A DNA stretch of 17,561 bases from an uncultured Clostridia bacterium (lineage in GTDB: Bacteria; Bacillota_A; Clostridia; Christensenellales; CAG-138), in NCBI GenBank assembly GCA_947302865.1, contig CAMYWS010000008.1:1-17561 (forward strand). The letters are read 5' to 3'. A program made the position numbers and the translations under genes. The notes beneath the pieces were generated by a model that worked only from the letters and a program-made list of their open reading frames with translations, was not told where the DNA came from and searched no databases. Each line of letters begins with the position of its first letter. The stretch's first letter is position 1. Positions 7,201-13,369 of the stretch are shown here, in pieces.

Positions 7201-8739
7201 ATGAATAAAGCTAAATTCCGAATGACTGTTGCTCTGCTTCTTTGCGCTGTGATGCTGTTCGCATGCAGCGGACAGAGCGCAAACGCAGCGAAGACGGCGG
7301 AGGACGGAGAGGCGTTTGTGTTCCCCGAGGGCGAAACGGACTTCGCTTCACTTCGCACACCGGGTTCGCAGGAAGCCGCTTACAACTACCAGAGTTTCTT
7401 CCTGCCCGCCGAAGACAACGGCGTTCAGCCGTATGTCGGCGACACCATGCCGTACTATGAGAACGGCACCTACTACATCTACTACCTGAAAGAGGGCGGC
7501 GATTCCTATAACCACTCGGTCTATCTGACGACGACCAACGACTTCGTGACCTATACGGAACAGGATGCGGTTGTGCTCGAAGCGTCGCGCAGCGGCGGTC
7601 AGGACGGCTGGATCGGCACGGGCTCGGTCGTCAAAGTGAATGACATTTATTACTTCTTCTATACCGGGCACGCAGGCTCGGATTCCTACGAGTACAAAGA
7701 AAAGATCATGGTTGCCAAGAGCAGCGATCTGACCTCGTTCGAGAAGGTAGAGGGCTGGGAAATCGTTCCGCCGAACGACCTCGGACAGAAAAACGACTTC
7801 CGCGATCCGCAGGGCTACTATGACGCGGAGACCGACACGATCACCCTGACTGTGACCGCGTCGCAGAGCAATAAAGCGCGCGTCATCAAGTACACACTTT
7901 CCGGAGACTTGGAGACCGTGACCTATGACGGTATCATTTTCACCGATCCGGAGACGTTCTGGAACCTCGAATGTACCGATACGTTCCGGATCGGAAACAA
8001 GTACTACCTGACCTATTCCGGCCAGGATGATACGCTTTGGTATGCGATGTCCGATACGCCGTACGGTCCGTATTCCGATCCGGTGCGTCTCGACGGCGAG
8101 CTGTTCTATGCCGCAAAGCACATTGAAGACGGTTCCAACACCTATATGGTCGGTTGGGCGCGCCGCTCCGAATCCGTTTCCTCCACACAGGAGGTCTCCG
8201 GCTGGGCGGGCAACCTTGCCGTGCAGAAGGTCGTACAGAATCCGGACGGCACGCTGACGCTTGCGCCTGTGGATGCGCTTGTCAACCAGTTCAAGAACCG
8301 CCGTGAGCTGTTGATCGACAGCATGACGGCAACGCTTTCGTCCGGCGCGGTTTACAGTTATACCGACCTTTGCACGGCATATGAAAGCTATCTGCTGACC
8401 GGCACGATCCGGTTTGAGAAGAACGGTACGTTCGGACTTGCGTTCGATTACAACGGCAGAACCGACAAATACAAGACGATCACGCTCGATCCCGCGGGAG
8501 ACAAGCTGTCGCTTGCGTTTAACGAGGGCGATACGCTGATCACCGAAACCGCCGCACCGATCGAACCGGGCAAGGACTACACGTTCACCTATGTGCAGGA
8601 GGGCTCCGTTGGGATCTTCTGCCTTGACGGTATTGCATCCCTGACCGTGCGTCTCTACGGCGTCTCCGGCAGACCGGTGCGCCTGTTCGTCGAGAATAAC
8701 ACTGTCACGATCTCGGATCTCAAACAGTACACCCGCTGA
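7201..8739 (+). CDS. Surface-anchored GH32-like (clan GH-J) fructan hydrolase, lipoprotein
   Basis: A 512-residue protein with a lipoprotein signal (lipobox LFAC, Cys22). A five-bladed propeller of clan GH-J is indicated by the RDP motif (Arg201-Asp202-Pro203 in FRDPQGYY, transition-state stabiliser) and the EC motif (Glu257-Cys258 in LECTDTF, the acid/base). The usual N-terminal WMNDPNG nucleophile motif is replaced by VGDTMPYYENG, whose Asp81 is the likely nucleophile, followed by TTTNDFVTYTE where family members have a 'DLxHWE'-like strand. Residues about 380-512 form the C-terminal beta-sandwich. It should release fructose or fructo-oligosaccharides from fructan outside the membrane; endo versus exo action and inulin versus levan cannot be told from sequence. 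A GH43 enzyme is less likely because RDP plus EC is a GH32/GH68 signature. The start has CAGGAG 6 bases upstream. Confidence 0.8.
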   Translation: MNKAKFRMTVALLLCAVMLFACSGQSANAAKTAEDGEAFVFPEGETDFASLRTPGSQEAAYNYQSFFLPAEDNGVQPYVGDTMPYYENGTYYIYYLKEGGDSYNHSVYLTTTNDFVTYTEQDAVVLEASRSGGQDGWIGTGSVVKVNDIYYFFYTGHAGSDSYEYKEKIMVAKSSDLTSFEKVEGWEIVPPNDLGQKNDFRDPQGYYDAETDTITLTVTASQSNKARVIKYTLSGDLETVTYDGIIFTDPETFWNLECTDTFRIGNKYYLTYSGQDDTLWYAMSDTPYGPYSDPVRLDGELFYAAKHIEDGSNTYMVGWARRSESVSSTQEVSGWAGNLAVQKVVQNPDGTLTLAPVDALVNQFKNRRELLIDSMTATLSSGAVYSYTDLCTAYESYLLTGTIRFEKNGTFGLAFDYNGRTDKYKTITLDPAGDKLSLAFNEGDTLITETAAPIEPGKDYTFTYVQEGSVGIFCLDGIASLTVRLYGVSGRPVRLFVENNTVTISDLKQYTR

Positions 8740-8752
8740 CGAAAGGAGCGCT

Positions 8753-9394
8753 ATGCGCAAACTGCTTGACATCAACAATCCGATCATGCGGACGCTGATC
8801 ACGATCTTCGATCTGATCGCGCTGAGCATCTTCTGGACGGTGTTTTCGCTGCCGGTCGTCACGATGGGCGCGGCGTCTGCCGCCTTGTATCACGCGGTCT
8901 ATCAGCACGTCAGAAAGGGCGACGACTACCTTTGGAACAGTTTCTGGTCGGCGTTCAAGTCCAACTTCAAGCGCTCTACGCTCGCTTGGCTCGTTCCGCT
9001 CGGTATCCTGATCGTACTGACGTTTGACGCGATCGTATTCCGCAGCATCTATTTGCAGGGCAAGCCGTTCGGCTGGGTTTACTATGCTGTTCTGGTCATC
9101 ATCACGTTCGTGCTGACATGGACGATCTATCTTGCGGCCTACGGTGCGCGGTTCAACGGAACGGTGAAGGAAGTGCTGAAATACAGCTGGATCCTGTTCC
9201 GCGCGCATCCGCTTCTGCTGCTGTGCATCATGGTGCTGCTGGTCGGTGGGATCGCGCTTGCGCTGACGATTCCGCCGCTGATGATCATTATCCCCGCAGG
9301 GGTATATTGGGGCTCGACCTTCCCGATGGAAGCGATATTCAAAAAGCATATGCGCCCGGAGGATCTTGAACGGGTGCAAAGAGGGGAAGACTGA
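8753..9394 (+). CDS. YesL-like (DUF624) membrane protein
   Basis: A 213-residue integral membrane protein with hydrophobic segments at about 13-45, 75-97, 105-128 and 152-190. The start (LLDINNPIMRTLITIFDLIALSIFW), the 'LPVVTMGAASAALYHAV' stretch and the 'SFWSAFKSNFKRST' loop are characteristic of the YesL/DUF624 family. These small proteins are regularly encoded next to LplABC/YtcPQ-type sugar ABC transporters in Firmicutes; their biochemical role is not established, and an accessory role in uptake is assumed. The gene starts 13 bases after the GH32 lipoprotein stop (GAAAGGAG upstream) and its TGA overlaps the ATG of the next gene by one base (ATGA), so the three genes are likely co-translated. 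Confidence 0.85.
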   Translation: MRKLLDINNPIMRTLITIFDLIALSIFWTVFSLPVVTMGAASAALYHAVYQHVRKGDDYLWNSFWSAFKSNFKRSTLAWLVPLGILIVLTFDAIVFRSIYLQGKPFGWVYYAVLVIITFVLTWTIYLAAYGARFNGTVKEVLKYSWILFRAHPLLLLCIMVLLVGGIALALTIPPLMIIIPAGVYWGSTFPMEAIFKKHMRPEDLERVQRGED

Positions 9395-10896
9395 TGAAGC
9401 AAAAACTGTTGTTTGCAAGAGCATACGAAAAGGAAGCAGCAAAGCTGATTCCCGATACAGCGCGTCCGCTGTTTCACCTGACGCCGTATACCGGCTGGAT
9501 GAACGATCCGAACGGATTTTCCTTTTATCAGGGCAAGTTCCATCTGTTCTATCAGTATTATCCATACGATACGGCTTGGAACGACATGCACTGGGGGCAT
9601 GCCGTAAGTACCGATTTACTGCATTGGGAGTATCTGCCCGCAGTCATGGCGCCGGACAAACCGTACGACGGCTTCGGCTGTTTTTCGGGCAGCGCGATCG
9701 AGCTGGATGACGGCAGACAGCTGCTGCTCTATACCGGCGTATGCAAAGAGGGCGGCGAGAGTGACAAGGACATTCAGACGCAGTGCGTTGCGATCGGCGA
9801 CGGTCTGGATTACAAAAAAATCCCGCAGAACCCGGTCTTGGACGAACATGATCTTCCGGACGGCTGTGAGAAGTACAACTTCCGCGATCCGAGGATCTGG
9901 CGCGATCCGGACGGGACGTTCTTCTGCATCGTCGGCTCCTGTGACGAAAACGGCTTAGGAAAGCTTCTGCGTTATCGCAGTGCGGACGGGATCAAATGGG
10001 CGTATGACGGCATGCTGATCGAAAACGACGGACGTCTCGGCTTGATGTGGGAATGCCCGGACTACTTCGATCTCGACGGCAAGCAGGTGTTATTGGTCAG
10101 CCCGCAGGATATGCTGCCGGAGGGCTTTGAATACCACAACGGCAACGGCACGGTATGTCTGATCGGTCATTTTGATCCCGAAAGCCGCAGGTTCATTCCG
10201 GAAAGCGATCATGCGGTCGACTACGGCATCGACTTCTATGCGCCGACAACGATCCTGATGCAGGACGGACGGCGCGTCATGATCGGCTGGATGCAGAATT
10301 GGGACACGACCAAGCTGACCGGCAGGAAGGATCGCAGATGGTTCGGACAGATGTCGCTTCCGCGCGAGATCTGCATCAAAAACGGGCGCCTGTATCAGCA
10401 GCCGCTCAGGGAACTGGAAAAGCTTCGCAGCGGCGGCGTGCATTACGAAAACGTCCGCATCGAGGATGAAAAGCGCCTGGACGGGATAACAGGGAGGACG
10501 GTCGATCTGACGATTACCGTGCGTCCCGCTCCCGGAGAACCGATGTATCACAACTTTGCCGTGCGGTTTATGCAGAACGAGCGGTTCTATACGGAACTCA
10601 CCTACCGTACACGCGAATCCATCCTGCGCATCGACCGCAAGTTCTCCGGTTCGCGGCGTGCATACATCCATCAGCGCCGCTGCCTCGTACCCAATCGGAA
10701 CGGAGAGATCAAGCTCCGGATCATTCTTGACCGTTTCAGTGCCGAAGTCTTTATCAACGACGGCGAACAGACCATGACAGCGACGATTCTGACGGAACTG
10801 TCCGCAACAGGCATCTCCTTTGTTTCGGACGGCGCTGTGCAGATCGACGTAACCAAATATGATCTTCTTCCGGAGGACGAACATGAAACGCTTTGA
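9394..10896 (+). CDS. Cytoplasmic GH32 beta-fructosidase (sucrose/fructo-oligosaccharide hydrolase)
   Basis: A 500-residue protein of normal length for ScrB/SacA-type GH32 enzymes, without signal peptide. All three catalytic motifs are intact: WMNDPNGF (nucleophile Asp38), FRDPRIW (Arg164-Asp165) and WECPDYF (acid/base Glu220). GWMQNWDT and MSLPREI are also family hallmarks. The C-terminal sandwich covers about 340-500. Because the operon has an ABC-type binding protein and no PTS gene in view, the substrate is probably unphosphorylated imported sucrose or fructo-oligosaccharide rather than sucrose 6-phosphate, although the sequence class is that of sucrose-6-phosphate hydrolases. It yields fructose for the next gene's kinase. 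Its ATG shares one base with the YesL-like stop, and its 3' end overlaps the kinase start by 14 bases. Confidence 0.93.
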   Translation: MKQKLLFARAYEKEAAKLIPDTARPLFHLTPYTGWMNDPNGFSFYQGKFHLFYQYYPYDTAWNDMHWGHAVSTDLLHWEYLPAVMAPDKPYDGFGCFSGSAIELDDGRQLLLYTGVCKEGGESDKDIQTQCVAIGDGLDYKKIPQNPVLDEHDLPDGCEKYNFRDPRIWRDPDGTFFCIVGSCDENGLGKLLRYRSADGIKWAYDGMLIENDGRLGLMWECPDYFDLDGKQVLLVSPQDMLPEGFEYHNGNGTVCLIGHFDPESRRFIPESDHAVDYGIDFYAPTTILMQDGRRVMIGWMQNWDTTKLTGRKDRRWFGQMSLPREICIKNGRLYQQPLRELEKLRSGGVHYENVRIEDEKRLDGITGRTVDLTITVRPAPGEPMYHNFAVRFMQNERFYTELTYRTRESILRIDRKFSGSRRAYIHQRRCLVPNRNGEIKLRIILDRFSAEVFINDGEQTMTATILTELSATGISFVSDGAVQIDVTKYDLLPEDEHETL

Positions 10897-11839
10897 TGTT
10901 GTTGCGCTTGGAGAGTTGCTGATCGACTTTACCGAAACGGGGTTCAGCTCGCAGGGCAATCCGCTTTTGGAAGTCAACCCGGGAGGCGCGCCCTGTAACG
11001 TGCTTGCCATGCTTCAGAACCTCGACAGAAAAACCGCTTTCCTCGGTAAGGTCGGCAGGGACAGTTTCGGCAGCCTTCTTGCGGAAACGATCAAAACATG
11101 CGGGATCGAGACAAGCGGACTCATTCAGGATCCCGACGTGCATACCACATTGGCGTTTGTGCACACGCTGCCGGACGGCGACCGTGAATTCAGCTTTTAC
11201 AGAAAGCCGGGGGCGGACATCGCGTTTTCGAAGAGCGATCTCAGGGAAGAGCTGGTCGCGGATTGCCGGATCTTCCATTTCGGCTCGCTTTCGCTGACCG
11301 ACGAGCCATGCCGTACGGCGACGCAGACGGCGCTCAGCATTGCACAGAATGCGGGCGCGTTGATCTCGTTCGATCCAAACCTCAGAGAGCCGCTGTGGGA
11401 CAGCCTGAACAATGCGAAAATGCAGATTGCGTGGGGACTGAAACATAGCGACGTCGTGAAAATCGCCGACAATGAAATGACCTTTTTGACAGGCGAAACC
11501 GACTTTGAAAAGGGCGCGGCGATTCTTCGCGCGTGGTTCCCGAATATCCGGCTTCTGAATATCACGGCAGGTCCGGACGGCAGTCACAGCTTCTGCGGCA
11601 ATCTGCACGTCTTTGTTCCCGGATTCCGCGTACAAACGATCGAAACGACAGGCGCGGGGGATACCTTCTGCGCGTGCGTTCTGCATGACATTCTGAACAA
11701 CGGTCTGGAAAACCGAACCGAAGACAGTCTTGCAGCTATGCTGCGCTTTGCAAATGCCGCTGCTGCGATCATCACCACGCGGAAAGGCGCATTAAAATCC
11801 ATGCCGACGCTCACAGAGGTGCGGCAATTACTTTCATAG
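10883..11839 (+). CDS. PfkB-family fructokinase
   Basis: A 318-residue ribokinase-family sugar kinase. The N-terminal signature is NPGGAPCNV (residues 32-40) and the C-terminal signature ETTGAGDTF, with Asp260 as catalytic base; the first position of DTxGAGD is Glu here. The short start MKRFDVVALGELLIDF matches fructokinases of this family. An ATG eight codons upstream (10859) is open but lies deep inside the GH32 gene without a ribosome binding site, whereas GGAGGA at 10872-10877 is 5 bases before 10883, so the latter start is chosen. It phosphorylates fructose released by the preceding enzyme to fructose 6-phosphate for glycolysis. The 14-base overlap suggests translational coupling. It is the last gene before a strong terminator. 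Other PfkB substrates (2-keto-3-deoxygluconate, tagatose phosphate) are possible but fit the context less well. Confidence 0.9.
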   Translation: MKRFDVVALGELLIDFTETGFSSQGNPLLEVNPGGAPCNVLAMLQNLDRKTAFLGKVGRDSFGSLLAETIKTCGIETSGLIQDPDVHTTLAFVHTLPDGDREFSFYRKPGADIAFSKSDLREELVADCRIFHFGSLSLTDEPCRTATQTALSIAQNAGALISFDPNLREPLWDSLNNAKMQIAWGLKHSDVVKIADNEMTFLTGETDFEKGAAILRAWFPNIRLLNITAGPDGSHSFCGNLHVFVPGFRVQTIETTGAGDTFCACVLHDILNNGLENRTEDSLAAMLRFANAAAAIITTRKGALKSMPTLTEVRQLLS

Positions 11840-11888
11840 CATTCTTTCCGAGGTGCGACCAATCATCTCATGAGCACTCCCTCCTGAC

Positions 11889-11918
11889 AAAGCCCCGCCG
11901 GTGCCGCGGCGGGGCTTT
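11889..11918 (+). terminator. Intrinsic terminator of the fructan operon
   Basis: AAAGCCCCGCCG (11889-11900) pairs with CGGCGGGGCTTT (11907-11918) around a 6-base loop, a 12-bp very GC-rich stem about 50 bases after the kinase stop. The 3' tail (TTT inside the stem, then GCCTT) is short in T residues, but the stem is strong. The flanking A/T runs are symmetric, so it may also stop leftward transcription. Confidence 0.85.
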
Positions 11919-12277
11919 GCCTTACAATTGGTTTTCGACGAAACAGGCTTTCAAAGGCAGGATACGATAAACGATTGTATTTGTCGACGACTGCGCGCAG
12001 ATCTTGAATTCACCGTTATTTTTCAACGGATGCCCTGAAACAGAAAAGAATAAACAATATAATGCAGGCAGGGATATCCGACAGTGTCGTTATTCTGTTG
12101 TCGGCGCTGATAGCAAAATGACAGCGGAAGCGATGACAGGCAGGATAATATGGATATACCAAATCATCAAAGGAGCCGCAGACGGGACAGATCATAACCT
12201 GAACAAATCCGGTTGGCCTCTGTCGAACAGGCGTGAGAGAACGTATCCCTGCGCACGCCCGATCAATCTGAAAAGCG
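11919..12277. other. Convergent intergenic region without a supported gene
   Basis: The gap between the two convergent terminators is visibly more AT-rich and less codon-structured than the flanks. A plus-strand frame opened by TTG at 12004 runs to 12333 and a short minus-strand ATG frame spans 12016-12195, but neither has a ribosome binding site, family-like motifs or the codon style of the neighbours. Minor inverted repeats are visible (CCGTT/AACGG at 12013-12029; CCGACA/TGTCGG near 12089-12115). It may be decayed coding sequence, but nothing can be named. Confidence 0.5.
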
Positions 12278-12315
12278 CAAAAAGGACGTTTGGAAATATC
12301 GTTTCTTCACGTCCT
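12278..12315 (-). terminator. Intrinsic terminator of the acetyltransferase gene
   Basis: On the minus strand AGGACGT pairs with ACGTCCT, with an inner GAAA/TTTC helix across a 3x3 internal loop, and a run of five T residues follows (TTTTTGCGCTTTT). It lies just beyond the minus-strand stop codon at 12326-12328, in the expected place and orientation. Confidence 0.75.
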
Positions 12316-12325
12316 CTTTGTTTCT

Positions 12326-13144
12326 TTACCTGATCAGCCACGTCGCGCACTGATTGACCGGTTCGGGATCGTTCGTAAAGCCCATTGCGTGATACAGGGA
12401 GATCGCGGGGGCGTTGTCGACGTCGACGATCAGCATCATGTCCTTCGGACGGTTCGCTTCGATCGCCTTGTACAGGAGCTTTCGTCCCCAGCCCTTTCTC
12501 CGGCAGTCCTCTTTGACAAAAAAGTCGAACGGCTCGTTTTCCTCATTGTTTCTGGTCACGTCGATGTATCCGATGACGGTCCCGCCGTCCACGGCAAGGA
12601 AGACACGGAAGATGTCCTGCGCTTTCAGGATCCGTTCACCCGTCCAGTAGAGGTCCGTGGCGTGCAGGGCGACGTACTGATCCGCGTACGCGGGGGACAG
12701 CGGTTCGATCCCGGTCGTATCGACGGCGGGCGGTTCTTCGGTCAGGACCATCTTGAACTGCTCCGGATCGGCGGTCACACCGCGGCGGCGCAGCATGTCG
12801 AGGATTGCGGTATTCTTCGGGTTGAACACGAAGTCGACCTGATAGCCCGGATAATGCGCCGATAGCCAGTCGGCGATCTCTTCATAGGCGGCGGGGGAGC
12901 GCGAAAGCCCCACGAGCATCTCGATATACGACTCATCTTCCACGATCAGGAACACGAAAAGCCCCGTCATTTCCTCGTCGGAAAACACGCCCAGAGCAAT
13001 CTGATCCGGGCTTTTTACGGCACAATTCAGATTCTTCTCGATCTGCTCCGCGGTTTGGAGCATCGGCTCCAAAAAGGCGGGATCGCTGTTGATCCCGTTG
13101 ATGAAATCCCAATAGGGCTCGAATGTTGTAAGCTTCTGTATCAT
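12326..13144 (-). CDS. GNAT-family N-acetyltransferase, tandem-fold with degenerate N-half
   Basis: A 272-residue protein. The C-terminal half (about 140-272) is a standard GNAT domain: 'FLAVDGGTVIGYIDV' (beta strands), an acetyl-CoA loop RRKGWG (residues 215-220) within 'VKEDCRRKGWGRKLL', and the closing VDNAPAISLYHAMGF signature. The N-terminal half (about 1-130) keeps the GNAT outline ('LGVFSDEEMTGLFVF', 'NPKNTAILDMLRRRGV') but lacks the RxxGxG/A pyrophosphate loop, so it is probably a non-catalytic fold copy. The acceptor (a protein N-terminus, an antibiotic or a small amine) cannot be judged. The start at 13144 has GGAG 9 bases upstream. It is transcribed convergently to the fructan operon and divergently from the surface lipase-like gene; no functional link to either is evident. 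Confidence 0.88.
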   Translation of the reverse strand: MIQKLTTFEPYWDFINGINSDPAFLEPMLQTAEQIEKNLNCAVKSPDQIALGVFSDEEMTGLFVFLIVEDESYIEMLVGLSRSPAAYEEIADWLSAHYPGYQVDFVFNPKNTAILDMLRRRGVTADPEQFKMVLTEEPPAVDTTGIEPLSPAYADQYVALHATDLYWTGERILKAQDIFRVFLAVDGGTVIGYIDVTRNNEENEPFDFFVKEDCRRKGWGRKLLYKAIEANRPKDMMLIVDVDNAPAISLYHAMGFTNDPEPVNQCATWLIR

Positions 13145-13173
13145 TTTCGTTTTCTCCGTGCTTTCTGCTCTTT

Positions 13174-13202
13174 ATTGTAGCAGATGTTCTTTCGCAAAGC
13201 AA
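13174..13202 (-). promoter_or_regulatory. Candidate promoter of the acetyltransferase gene (extended -10)
   Basis: Minus strand: TGCTACAAT is an extended -10 element (TACAAT at 13174-13179, TGn just upstream), with a weak -35 TTGCTT at 13197-13202 and 17-base spacing. It predicts a short leader of about 20-25 bases before the ATG, which just accommodates the GGAG. Confidence 0.5.
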
Positions 13203-13259
13203 GCCGTGCGGACGGATCGGCAGTCACAGCGGAAACGGCAGGTTCTGCAAATTATATAT

Positions 13260-13288
13260 AGGATAAATCCTGCATTTTCTATTGTCAA
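13260..13288 (-). promoter_or_regulatory. Second candidate minus-strand promoter overlapping the divergent one
   Basis: Minus strand: perfect -35 TTGACA (13283-13288), 17 bases, then TATCCT (13260-13265, 4 of 6). Its -35 box lies over the -35 of the plus-strand promoter. Transcription from here would give the acetyltransferase a leader of about 110 bases. Confidence 0.4.
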
Positions 13289-13310
13289 ACGGTTTTCTGC
13301 TTTATATAAT
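13282..13310 (+). promoter_or_regulatory. Sigma-A-type promoter for the large surface lipase-like gene
   Basis: TTGTCA (13282-13287, 5 of 6) and TATAAT (13305-13310, 6 of 6) are separated by exactly 17 bases in an AT-rich stretch. The predicted start is near 13317, giving a leader of about 53 bases that contains AAAGGAG (13351-13357), 12 bases before the ATG at 13370. Confidence 0.8.
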
Positions 13311-13369
13311 ATAAAAGATATGGGAAACCATGTTTTTTCTGCAGAAACAGAAAGGAGAACCCGAAAAAG

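Noticed and set aside
10859..10882. Longer fructokinase start eight codons upstream
   Set aside because: It has no ribosome binding site of its own and adds MIFFRRTN, which is unlike PfkB N-termini; the start at 10883 has GGAGGA at good spacing.
11869..11885. AGGAGG on the minus strand followed by ATG at 11871
   Set aside because: The reading frame stops after two codons (ATG AGA TGA), so it is not a gene start.
12016..12195. Minus-strand 59-codon frame beginning MICPVCG
   Set aside because: The CPVCG hint of a zinc knuckle is isolated; there is no second CxxC, no ribosome binding site and no homologous feel to the rest.
12004..12333. Plus-strand 109-codon frame in the convergent gap
   Set aside because: It starts with TTG, has no ribosome binding site, runs through the minus-strand terminator into the end of the acetyltransferase gene, and shows no motif.
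13251..13279. TATAAT on the minus strand at 13251-13256 as a promoter
   Set aside because: The position 17 bases upstream reads GAAAAT, with no acceptable -35. The motif arises from an AT-alternating stretch.
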